Shown here in pieces: positions 6,283 through 12,398 of a DNA stretch of 12,398 nt (positions are counted from its first letter, which is position 1; each line of letters opens with the position of its first letter). The DNA lies in assembly GCA_963661055.1 (NCBI GenBank), contig CAVLAC010000064.1:1-12398 (forward strand), written 5' to 3'. A program made the translations under genes and the position numbers. The notes beneath the pieces were generated by a model, which did not search any database, was not told the DNA's origin, and worked only from the letters and a program-made list of their open reading frames with translations. This DNA is from UBA1067 sp963661055 (GTDB taxonomy: Bacteria; Verrucomicrobiota; Kiritimatiellia; RFP12; UBA1067).

Positions 6283-6939
6283 ATGAAGAGAATTGGCATA
6301 ATTGGCGCGGGACGTTTCGGACTTTCCCTCGCGGAATCTTTGGCGAACGCCCATCTCGAGGTGCTCCTTATCGACCGTCAGCGTCCCGCGATGCAAATCG
6401 CGAGTGAATTCGCGACGGCGCTTCAGGGGGACGCGACTCAGCCGCGCGCCCTTGAAGAAGCGGGCTTTGGTGAGTGTGATCTCGTCGTTGTCGCGATTGG
6501 TAGCAACATCGAGGCGAGTATGATGGCGACGGCGAATTGCAAGGAACTTGGCGTTCCCAATGTCGTCGCGAAAGCAACAAGCGAGCTTCACGGCAAAATT
6601 CTGCGCCGAATTGGTGCGGATAGCGTCATTTACCCTGACCGCGATAGTGCCCACCGCTTGGCGCGAGCGATTGCGAATCATAATGTCGTCGACTTCTTGG
6701 AGGTTTCGGACGGCTACTCCATCGCCGAGATTGATGTCCCCGAGGATGTGCGCGGCAAAACTTTGGCGGAAGCGAACCTGCGGCAGTCGAAGGGGATAAC
6801 CATCCTCTGCGTCCGCCGCGATGATGCCGACCCCACAAAGCCACGCAAGGTCATAATCCCTCAGGCTACGGACACTCTCCAAGCGAGCGACAAACTCATC
6901 GTATTTGGCGAGACAAAGAAGATAGACGCGCTTTCGTAA
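6283..6939 (+). CDS. ktrA: KtrA/TrkA-type potassium channel regulatory subunit
   Basis: The 218-residue protein is a single RCK unit, the size of KtrA/KtrC rather than the two-unit E. coli TrkA. The N-terminal Rossmann domain (about 2-117) shows the nucleotide-binding GAGRFG (8-13), D31 at the end of strand 2 (LLIDRQ), GDAT (49-52) and VVVAIG (68-73). A C-terminal RCK_C domain (about 135-216) follows, ending DKLIVFG. Such proteins form cytoplasmic rings that gate a KtrB/TrkH potassium translocator in response to bound nucleotide. No membrane subunit is encoded in this window, so the partner must lie elsewhere. The start is 3 bases after the previous stop, without a visible Shine-Dalgarno sequence, which suggests coupled translation. 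The symbol is a family-level assignment. Confidence 0.87.
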   Translation: MKRIGIIGAGRFGLSLAESLANAHLEVLLIDRQRPAMQIASEFATALQGDATQPRALEEAGFGECDLVVVAIGSNIEASMMATANCKELGVPNVVAKATSELHGKILRRIGADSVIYPDRDSAHRLARAIANHNVVDFLEVSDGYSIAEIDVPEDVRGKTLAEANLRQSKGITILCVRRDDADPTKPRKVIIPQATDTLQASDKLIVFGETKKIDALS

Positions 6940-6940
6940 T

Positions 6941-8227
6941 ATGAGTACACTCGTCATCCAAGGCGGACGCACAATCTCGGGCACTCACGCCGTATCGGGC
7001 AACAAAAATGCCGCGCTCCCAATGATTGCGGCGGCACTGTTGACTTCCGAGCCCGTGACCCTTGAGAATGTGCCCGATATTGCGGATGTCGCGAGTATGC
7101 TTGACGCGGCAAAAGCCTTTGGCACACGGGTGACGCGCGACCTCGCGAAGGGTACAGTCACCCTCACGACCCCGAAGATTAAGTCCGCCCGCATCTCAAA
7201 GGAACTCGCGGCAAAGACGCGCACGAGCTTCCTTTTCGCGGGGCCGCTCCTCGCTCGAACAGGACGCGCGTCATTCCCGCCACCAGGTGGGGACGCGATT
7301 GGGCACCGCCGACTCGATACGCATTTCGCGGGCTTCAAGGCGTTTGGAGCGAAAACGACGGCGGGACGCAAGACCTTGCGCTTTAAAGGTGAATTGCGCG
7401 GCGCGAAAATTCTTTTGGATGAGGCGAGTGTAACGGCGACGGAAAACTTGCTTATGGCGAGTGTCCTCGCCAAGGGGCACACCGAGATTTATAATGCCGC
7501 GTGTGAACCCCATGTCGTCGACCTCGCGCGGCAGTTGCAGGCGATGGGCGCTCACATTGAAGGCGAGGGCACGAATCGCATTGTCGTCGAGGGTGTCGCG
7601 TCCCTTAAAGGCTGTACGGCGCGAGTTGGATGTGACTACATTGAGGCGGGGAGCTACATCGCCGCCGCCGCAGTTACGGGGGGCGAACTCCTTTTAACGA
7701 ATATTGACCCAGAGCCATTCCTCGTCCTTGAAGGGGCATTCCGTCGCTTTGGTGTGAGTTGGGTGATTGACGCGAAGGCACGGACCTTGCGCTATACCCC
7801 CAAGAAACGCCTCAAGATGCGGTATGATTTGGGCGATACGATTCCGTCCGTCGCGGACGGCACTTGGCCCGCGTTCCCCTCGGATATGCTGAGCGTCCTC
7901 ATCGTGCTCGCGACCCAAGCACGCGGCACTTGCTTATTCTTTGAGAAGATGTTTGAATCGCGCCTTTATTTCGTTGACCACCTTAAGCAGATGGGCGCGA
8001 AGATTGTCCAGTGCGACCCCCATCGCGTCGTGGTGACGGGTCCGTCGCCACTCTATGGCGAGACAGTCTCCTCGCCCGATATTCGCGCGGGCATTTCGCT
8101 TGTAATCGCGGCACTTGCGGCGAAGGGCACTTCGACCATCTTGAATGCGGAGCGCATTGACCGTGGTTATGTGGCAGTCGACCGCGAATTGCGGGCACTC
8201 GGGGCGAATATTGAACGGAAGGATTAG
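6941..8227 (+). CDS. murA: UDP-GlcNAc 1-carboxyvinyltransferase, Asp-type
   Basis: MurA transfers enolpyruvate from PEP to UDP-GlcNAc, the first committed step of peptidoglycan synthesis, in the cytoplasm. The 428-residue protein has the expected K22-N23 (GNKNAALPM), catalytic Asp D315 (WPAFPSDM), DIRAGISLVIA (380-390) and the C-terminal IDRGY and LRALGANIER. The active-site loop reads PPGGDAIGHRRLD (114-126). The residue matching E. coli Cys115 is D118. The Asp form is known from mycobacteria, chlamydiae and Borrelia and makes the enzyme insensitive to fosfomycin, which normally alkylates that Cys. The ATG lies 1 base after the ktrA stop, with no strong ribosome-binding site. Confidence 0.96.
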   Translation: MSTLVIQGGRTISGTHAVSGNKNAALPMIAAALLTSEPVTLENVPDIADVASMLDAAKAFGTRVTRDLAKGTVTLTTPKIKSARISKELAAKTRTSFLFAGPLLARTGRASFPPPGGDAIGHRRLDTHFAGFKAFGAKTTAGRKTLRFKGELRGAKILLDEASVTATENLLMASVLAKGHTEIYNAACEPHVVDLARQLQAMGAHIEGEGTNRIVVEGVASLKGCTARVGCDYIEAGSYIAAAAVTGGELLLTNIDPEPFLVLEGAFRRFGVSWVIDAKARTLRYTPKKRLKMRYDLGDTIPSVADGTWPAFPSDMLSVLIVLATQARGTCLFFEKMFESRLYFVDHLKQMGAKIVQCDPHRVVVTGPSPLYGETVSSPDIRAGISLVIAALAAKGTSTILNAERIDRGYVAVDRELRALGANIERKD

Positions 8228-8231
8228 GCTT

Positions 8232-9140
8232 ATGTCCGTAAAGATCTCTTTGGAAGGTAAGTTGCCCAACGTATTCGGTTTCACGCGAAAGGGACTTCAA
8301 ACTGCCGCGCGGCAGTTTGCCGAGTTTTCCGCCCAGCGGGCGCAGCAAGAGTTTCGTGAAGTCGCTGTCATCCTTCAGGATAATGCCGAGAGCGACGAAG
8401 TTCATCGCGGCATTATGGGGGTCGAGGGGGCGACGGATGTTATTACCCAGCGCTATGAGGCGATTCCCCCAGAGCCTGAAGGTGTTTACGGAGAGCTCTA
8501 TGTAAATACGGACCGCGCCATTGAGGAAGGCGAGAAGCGCCGCGCATGGTCTCCCGCTCAGGAACTCCTCCTTTATATTGCCCACGGTATGGACCATCTC
8601 TCGGGGGCGGACGACCATTCTCCAGCCGACTATAACCGTATGCGGCGGCGGGAGTTGGGGTGGCTCAAGAAGATTGCCTGCGCTTTCGCGGCACTTTGCC
8701 TTTTGGGAGCGCCGCTTTCGGCGCCCGCCGAAGAAACGGATGAAGATTGGGAGCGCAGTTATGTCGGGCTCTCGGGCACGCTTTTTTTGCCGCAGGGCGG
8801 TGTCGATATGCGGCGGATGGGTGGTGGCACGGCGCGGTTTGGCTACTATCTCGGCGATTTCCTCGCCGTCGAAGTTTCGGCGAGTGCCCTTGAGGAAGTG
8901 GCTGGACTTGGCGTGCAAGGTCTTTGGCACTGGTGGGGCTATGAGAAAGTAGACCCATTCTTCACTTTTGGCGCGGCGGGCTGGATTAAGGGTACGGTCG
9001 GTCCCACGGGCGGTGTTGGGCTTTTCTATCACTTGAGCGACTACTGGTCACTTCGCTTCGATACAAGTGCCGCGCTCGGACTCGATAGTTCCGTCGGGAT
9101 GGTGTATTCCCTCGGCGCGGGCATCCAGTACGCCTTTTAA
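8232..9140 (+). CDS. ybeY: YbeY endoribonuclease domain fused to an outer-membrane barrel
   Basis: One open frame of 302 residues. Residues about 1-146 are YbeY, the zinc endoribonuclease of 16S rRNA maturation: ATDVITQRYE stands where TDVLSF is usual, GELYVNTDRA matches the GDI strand, and the metal motif is HGMDHLSGADDH (118-129). The usual YbeY tail (MRRRELGWL, 137-145) then runs without a stop into a signal-peptide-like stretch (KKIACAFAALCLLGAPLSAPA, cleavage likely after A166). A 136-residue small beta-barrel follows, with alternating aromatic strands and a C-terminal Phe (IQYAF). ATG 8232 has AAGGA 8 bases upstream (8219-8223); the frame extends to 8145, but that lies in murA. Either this is a true fusion or the barrel is also made from an internal start at 8640. 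The third His of the metal motif is one residue later than in E. coli. Confidence 0.8.
   Translation: MSVKISLEGKLPNVFGFTRKGLQTAARQFAEFSAQRAQQEFREVAVILQDNAESDEVHRGIMGVEGATDVITQRYEAIPPEPEGVYGELYVNTDRAIEEGEKRRAWSPAQELLLYIAHGMDHLSGADDHSPADYNRMRRRELGWLKKIACAFAALCLLGAPLSAPAEETDEDWERSYVGLSGTLFLPQGGVDMRRMGGGTARFGYYLGDFLAVEVSASALEEVAGLGVQGLWHWWGYEKVDPFFTFGAAGWIKGTVGPTGGVGLFYHLSDYWSLRFDTSAALGLDSSVGMVYSLGAGIQYAF
8298..8319. repeat. Perfect 22-base palindrome inside ybeY
   Basis: The left arm CAAACTGCCGC (8298-8308) is the exact reverse complement of the right arm GCGGCAGTTTG (8309-8319), with no spacer. It lies about 67 bases into the ybeY coding sequence, over the codons for LQTAARQFA. It could be an operator-like site or an mRNA or cruciform structure. 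No T-tract follows, so it is not an intrinsic terminator. Confidence 0.8.
8640..9140 (+). other. Possible nested start for the barrel protein
   Basis: ATG 8640 is in frame with ybeY (its residue 137). From it the product would be 166 residues and begin with a textbook signal peptide: a basic n-region (MRRRELGWLKK), a hydrophobic core (IACAFAALCLLGA) and an AxA-like site (APA before EETDE). The mature part would be a small outer-membrane beta-barrel of about 136 residues, with a terminal Phe. No good Shine-Dalgarno sequence precedes it, so internal initiation is a hypothesis; the alternative is that the barrel exists only as the C-terminus of the fusion. Confidence 0.4.
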
Positions 9141-9152
9141 GGAGATTGGACA

Positions 9153-9953
9153 ATGGAAAATGTGCGTGAAGAATGGTATGACGCGACGGCGAAAGTCGCG
9201 GTGACAATTGTGGATGTCTCGGGCGCGGCACTCGCCTTGGCGCACGGACACCTCGCGGGCCCGACCGCGACAGTGGCGTTGGCGCGGGGGCTTGCCGCTG
9301 TGGCACTCTTGGGGACTGAGACCTCGGAGCCCGAGGAGACGGTCATTCTTCAGGCAAAATGCACGGGTCCCATCGGCGGAATCGTGGTGGAATGTGCCGC
9401 GAATGGCAACTTACGCGGCTATACGGAAAAGAAGATTCTCGATGACTTTGACGGGATTTGCGCCTTCTCTGCGAAGAAGGTTCTCGGTGATATTCGCCTG
9501 CAAGTGACGCGGTCCGTGCCTGGACGCATCCTTTCGCAGGGCATTGCGACTTCCCTCGATGAATACTACGCCCAGTCCCTCCAGCGCAAGGCGCGAATCT
9601 TTCTTGAGGCGAGTACGGACGATGCGATTTCCGCCGTTGCCGTGCGCGGCGTTTTGGTGGAAGTTATGCCAGATTCGACGGCGGAGTTGGCGGAACTCGA
9701 TCCGCGTGGCGAGAAGGGCAAGGCGTCCCTCTTGGTCGCCCCCCGTACGCTACTTTCCCGCTTGGGGCTTGCCCACGCGGAACTCAAGGCGACCACGCCT
9801 TTGCAATTTGGATGTCGCTGTTCGGCTGAGAAAGTAAGTGCCGCGCTCGCGGCACTTACGGAAGACGAGCGCAAGAGTCTGCCGCCCACCGTGGATATTA
9901 CCTGCCATATGTGCGGCAAGACATGGCAAGTCCCGACAGGCAAGGAGGCATAA
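9153..9953 (+). CDS. hslO: Hsp33 redox-regulated chaperone
   Basis: Hsp33 is a cytoplasmic holdase that binds zinc through four cysteines when reduced and becomes active when oxidative stress forms disulfides. The 266-residue protein has the C-terminal redox switch: C221-x-C223 (FGCRCSAEKV) and C251-x-x-C254 (ITCHMCGKTW). The N-terminal chaperone fold shows GPIGGIVVECAANGNLRGY (72-90), close to family consensus, and a conserved YYAQS segment (138-142). Length is slightly below the E. coli protein (about 290). AAGGAG at 9139-9144 lies 8 bases before the ATG and touches the stop of the previous gene. A strong inverted repeat lies in the codons between the two Cys pairs. Confidence 0.95.
   Translation: MENVREEWYDATAKVAVTIVDVSGAALALAHGHLAGPTATVALARGLAAVALLGTETSEPEETVILQAKCTGPIGGIVVECAANGNLRGYTEKKILDDFDGICAFSAKKVLGDIRLQVTRSVPGRILSQGIATSLDEYYAQSLQRKARIFLEASTDDAISAVAVRGVLVEVMPDSTAELAELDPRGEKGKASLLVAPRTLLSRLGLAHAELKATTPLQFGCRCSAEKVSAALAALTEDERKSLPPTVDITCHMCGKTWQVPTGKEA
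9834..9859. repeat. 12-base perfect inverted repeat inside hslO
   Basis: GTAAGTGCCGCG (9834-9845) is the exact reverse complement of CGCGGCACTTAC (9848-9859), with a 2-base spacer (CT). As RNA it could form a stem of about 10 pairs with a 6-base loop. It lies in the hslO codons for VSAALAALT, just before the CxxC part of the redox switch, and shares the core TGCCGCG with the ybeY palindrome. No T-tract follows. Confidence 0.8.
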
Positions 9954-9956
9954 GAA

Positions 9957-11117
9957 ATGATGAAGACTTCCGCTTTGCCCCACCGCGTGTGGGTGGAAAT
10001 TGACCTCGGGGCGATTCGCCGCAACTATAAGCGCATTGCCGCGAAAGTCGCTCCCGCACGAGTTCTTTGTGTCCTTAAGGCGAATGCGTACGGACTCGGT
10101 GTCGCCAACTATGCCCGCGCTCTCGCGGGGACGAATTGTGCGGGTTTTGGGGTTGCCGAACCCTATGAGGCACTGGAACTTAAAAAGTGTCTCGCCGAAC
10201 TCGGAGTAAAGAAGGATATTCAGATTCTTTCCTCTATTTTGCCTGACGAAATCGCGGCAATGGTCGCGGCGGATGTGGTTCTGCCCATAATTGACCTCGC
10301 CGAAGCGCGGCAGATTAATGCGGCGGCACTGAAACTGCACAAGAAGGCTCGCGTCCATATCAAAATTGACTCGGGAATGGGACGCTTGGGGATTCCGCTC
10401 GCGCAAGCCTCCGCCGTTTTGAAGGAACTCGCCTCGCTTAAGGGACTCGCTGTGGAAGGGGTGTTCACGCATTGTCCGATGGCGTATGACCCGACGGATC
10501 CCTATACGGCGCGGCAGATTGCGCGGTTCGCGGCGTTTGTCAAGGCGGCGGAAAAGGACGGCTTTCGTTTCAAAGAAGTGCATATGGCGGCGAGTGACGC
10601 GATTAACAACTTCCCTCGCACGGCAAAGAGTCCATTTAATGTCGTGCGCGCAGGCATTAACTTGCACGGAAGCTTCGACCCGAACGGACGCCGTGCGTTG
10701 AAAGTCGAGCCCGTCCTAAGTTTGAAGACGCGCGTTGCCCAAGTGCGTGAACTCCCTGCGGGTACGACGCTCGGTTATGGGCGCACCTGGTGCTTAGCCG
10801 AAACGACGCGGATTGCCACCATTTCGGCGGGGTATGCGGACGGACTCCCCCTCGCGCTTTCCAATCGCGGCAGTGTGTTTATTAATGGCGTGAGGTGTCC
10901 GATAGTCGGGCGCATTTCAATGGACTATACGACTGTCGATGTCTCGCAAGTGCCGCGTGTGGAAGCGGGGGATGAAGTCATTTGCTTTGGCAAGTGCGGC
11001 AAGGAGAGTATCACGCCTGATGATTGGGCGGCGATTAAGGGTACTCACGCCTATGACATCATTTGTTCGCTGGGCGGACGCGTCAAGCGTGTCGCTGTGG
11101 GAGGGAACGCGAAATGA
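9957..11117 (+). CDS. alr: Alanine racemase
   Basis: Alr is the PLP enzyme that makes D-alanine for peptidoglycan. The 386-residue protein has the PLP lysine K41 in VLKANAYGLG and the catalytic tyrosine Y293 in ISAGYADGLP. It also has the barrel motif HIKIDSGMGRLGI (134-146, with R143), the AGINLHG segment (232-238) and ISMDYTTVDV (320-329), and it ends in the family C-terminal domain. The start is ATG 9957 (a second ATG follows at 9960); AAGGAGG at 9942-9948 is 8 bases upstream, inside the end of hslO. The gap to hslO is 3 bases, and the stop overlaps the next start as ATGA. Together with murA it places two early peptidoglycan enzymes in this run. Confidence 0.96.
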   Translation: MMKTSALPHRVWVEIDLGAIRRNYKRIAAKVAPARVLCVLKANAYGLGVANYARALAGTNCAGFGVAEPYEALELKKCLAELGVKKDIQILSSILPDEIAAMVAADVVLPIIDLAEARQINAAALKLHKKARVHIKIDSGMGRLGIPLAQASAVLKELASLKGLAVEGVFTHCPMAYDPTDPYTARQIARFAAFVKAAEKDGFRFKEVHMAASDAINNFPRTAKSPFNVVRAGINLHGSFDPNGRRALKVEPVLSLKTRVAQVRELPAGTTLGYGRTWCLAETTRIATISAGYADGLPLALSNRGSVFINGVRCPIVGRISMDYTTVDVSQVPRVEAGDEVICFGKCGKESITPDDWAAIKGTHAYDIICSLGGRVKRVAVGGNAK

Positions 11118-12019
11118 CTTTGCAACAACTTAGGTATGCGGACGCTATTGCGCGTTTTGGCAGTCTCGGCGAGGCTTCGCGCAGGCTTTTTGTCACCCAG
11201 CCGACGCTAACGGAAAGTATCCGTGAGCTCGAGGAAGAGCTTCGCGTGGCCATCTTTGCCCGTTCCTCGAAGGGGATGACGGTCACACATGAAGGCGAGG
11301 AGTTTCTTGCTTCAGCGCGGCAGATTCTCGATGATATGGCGTCCATTCAGTCGAAGTATACGGGCAAGGCGGTGAGGCTCCCGCAATTCGCCGTTTCTAC
11401 ACAGCATTACGCCTTCGCGGTGGAAGCCTTTATGGAAGTCGTCAAAGCGAACGCGGCAGATGCCTATGACTTCACCTTGCGTGAGACGGTGACGAGCGAG
11501 ATTATTGACGATGTTTCGCGGCATAAAAGCGAGATTGGCGTACTTTATCTCTCGGATAGAAATGCCGCGCCGCTCGGAAAGATTTTCCGTAAGGACGACC
11601 TCGTATTTGACGAACTCTTTACTTGTAAGCCGCATGTCTTTGTGGGCAAGAAGCATCCGTTCGCGAAAATGAAGTCCGTGAACCCGAAAGACTTGGATGC
11701 GTATCCGTTTCTCTCTTTTGAGCAGGGCGAGTATAATTCGCTGTATTTTGCGGAGGAAGTTATGCCCGCCATTGACCGCAAGAAGAATATCCGTGTAAGA
11801 GACCGCGCCACAATGACGAACCTCATTCTGGGATTGAACGGCTATACCGTCGCCTCGAATGCAGTGAGTCGGGCGCTGAACGGACCCGACATCGTGGCAG
11901 TACCCTTAAATTATCCACATACCATACGCGTCGGGCTTTTGACGCGCCGCAGTGCCGCGCTCTCGCGTCCCGGCAAAGCCTTTGTCGAAGCCATCCGCAC
12001 CCGCGTCCCCGCAAAGTAA
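11114..12019 (+). CDS. LysR-family transcriptional regulator
   Basis: The 301-residue protein has an N-terminal winged helix-turn-helix (1-60, MTLQQLRYADAIARFGSLGE through SRRLFVTQPTLTESIRELEE). A linker helix and a periplasmic-binding-protein-like effector domain (about 89-297) follow. It should bind DNA as a tetramer and respond to a small molecule that cannot be named from sequence. ATG 11114 overlaps the alr stop as ATGA, with GGAGG at 11100-11104. The frame extends to 11063, but that lies within alr. LysR genes are usually divergent from their targets; this one is the last gene of a co-directional run, so neighbourhood does not reveal its target. From memory, segments such as VSTQHYAFAV and LSFEQGEYNS resemble a subfamily common in Firmicutes. 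Confidence 0.93.
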   Translation: MTLQQLRYADAIARFGSLGEASRRLFVTQPTLTESIRELEEELRVAIFARSSKGMTVTHEGEEFLASARQILDDMASIQSKYTGKAVRLPQFAVSTQHYAFAVEAFMEVVKANAADAYDFTLRETVTSEIIDDVSRHKSEIGVLYLSDRNAAPLGKIFRKDDLVFDELFTCKPHVFVGKKHPFAKMKSVNPKDLDAYPFLSFEQGEYNSLYFAEEVMPAIDRKKNIRVRDRATMTNLILGLNGYTVASNAVSRALNGPDIVAVPLNYPHTIRVGLLTRRSAALSRPGKAFVEAIRTRVPAK

Positions 12020-12046
12020 AACACGGACGTTACCGCCCGTTTCTTC
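12019..12046 (+). terminator. Possible weak intrinsic terminator after the operon
   Basis: Directly after the LysR stop, ACGGACG (12023-12029) and CGCCCGT (12034-12040) form a 7-position stem with one A-C mismatch around TTAC, followed by the T-rich TTCTT. An outer AAAC/GTTT pairing (12019-12022 with 12039-12042) is possible if two bases bulge. The stem is modest and the T-tract broken, so this is only a candidate end for the long transcript. Confidence 0.4.
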
Positions 12047-12398
12047 CGCTTATTTTATACCTGACAACATTGCGGCACGGCGGGCGGCCCCCCGCCGTGC
12101 CGCGTTGGCAACTCTGGTCGAGCTCGTCGCGTCGCGCCTCCGCGCTTGAGGGGCGTTCTCGGTCTCGCTACCGTTCGTCGTGCGGGCACGTTTCGGCGGC
12201 TTCATCCGCGAATCCTCGCGCAAATGCTTCGTCGCCGGAATACCGTCTCCTCGCCTTGCGCGGGCTTCGCGGCGAATCCGCCGCCCCACACCCGCCCATC
12301 TCACTCCGCTCAACACTCGCCCGCCCCTCCCGCTCCTCACCAACCGTCTAGCTTCGGTTTCACCCGATTCTTTTACTTTACAAGGCTACTTTATACGG
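12020..12398. other. Non-coding region downstream of the gene run
   Basis: I see no gene in these bases. Short frames on both strands are arginine- and serine-rich low-complexity translations without recognisable motifs. The stretch holds the candidate terminator, a strong inverted repeat at 12072-12103 and two smaller hairpins: CGCGA/TCGCG at 12207-12220 around ATCC, and GCGGCG/CGCCGC at 12269-12284 around AATC. From about 12285 to 12345 the plus strand is pyrimidine-rich. The last 30 bases turn AT-rich, with TTTACA and TTATAC, which may be the promoter of a gene beyond the window. Confidence 0.5.
12072..12103. repeat. 13-base perfect inverted repeat in the 3' intergenic region
   Basis: GCGGCACGGCGGG (12072-12084) is the exact reverse complement of CCCGCCGTGCCGC (12091-12103), with a 6-base GC-only spacer. 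It would form a very stable hairpin in RNA from either strand. Neither side carries a T-tract, so a classical intrinsic terminator is unlikely. It may be a factor-dependent 3' end, a block to read-through, or a dispersed repeat. It shares GCGGCAC/GTGCCGC with the hslO palindrome but lacks the GTAG tail and AGGGAC loop of the REP-like family. Confidence 0.75.

Noticed and set aside
4345..6984. Minus-strand open frames of 400 and 476 codons opposite the lipoprotein and ktrA genes
   Set aside because: Same reason: no homology-like motifs, and one frame spans two well-supported plus-strand genes.
8709..8724. GCGCCG/CGGCGC hairpin with a CTTT loop in the signal-peptide coding region of the ybeY fusion
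   Set aside because: A 6-base GC stem is expected by chance in Ala/Pro-rich GC-rich coding DNA; no T-tract follows.
12050..12351. Two overlapping frames of 93 and 97 codons on opposite strands in the 3' region
   Set aside because: Both translate to Arg/Ser/Ala-rich low complexity and cross the strong inverted repeat; no motif supports either.

Overview
The window is a GC-rich bacterial segment in which every gene reads on the plus strand. Ten genes run almost without gaps from position 332 to 12019. Start and stop codons overlap (ATGA) at 1249 and 11114, there is a 23-base overlap at 3838, and no internal gap exceeds 24 bases. The only clear promoter is the extended -10 box just before the first gene, so the whole run may be one long transcript. 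The organism is diderm: it has a lipoprotein with a lipobox and a signal-peptide/beta-barrel module. The fused 3-keto-glycoside-type/TIM-barrel lipoprotein, the tandem secreted alpha/beta hydrolase and the Asp form of MurA suggest a PVC-group bacterium, perhaps a Kiritimatiellota or Verrucomicrobiota member. That placement is an inference from gene style, not from a marker gene.

Layout. Positions 1-331 hold no gene but contain short hairpins, a CTCTGCG microrepeat and the promoter. Positions 332-2073 encode endonuclease IV (nfo) and pantothenate synthetase (panC). Positions 2094-6279 hold three cell-envelope or secreted genes: a two-domain alpha/beta hydrolase, a membrane-anchored LysM protein and a large lipoprotein. 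Positions 6283-8227 encode a KtrA/TrkA-type potassium regulator and MurA. Positions 8232-9140 are one open frame joining a YbeY rRNA-maturation domain to a signal peptide and a small outer-membrane barrel. Positions 9153-12019 encode Hsp33, alanine racemase and a LysR regulator. Positions 12020-12398 are non-coding, with a possible terminator and strong inverted repeats.

The genes do not form a single pathway. MurA, Alr and the LysM protein all concern peptidoglycan, and the hydrolase and lipoprotein probably concern glycan use. The rest are housekeeping genes for DNA repair, coenzyme A supply, potassium balance, redox chaperoning and rRNA maturation.

The most interesting signal is a family of small hairpin elements inside genes. 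Each has an 8-base stem, a 6-base AGGGAC loop and a CTACCA tail. Read on the minus strand they are GTAG followed by a hairpin, the architecture of REP elements moved by RAYT (TnpA-REP) enzymes. Three tandem 30-base units add 30 residues to a loop of endonuclease IV. One full, one half and one degenerate copy make up much of the proline-rich linker of the LysM protein. The stems differ between copies yet still pair, and the copies are read in different frames, so the constraint appears to act on DNA or RNA rather than on protein.
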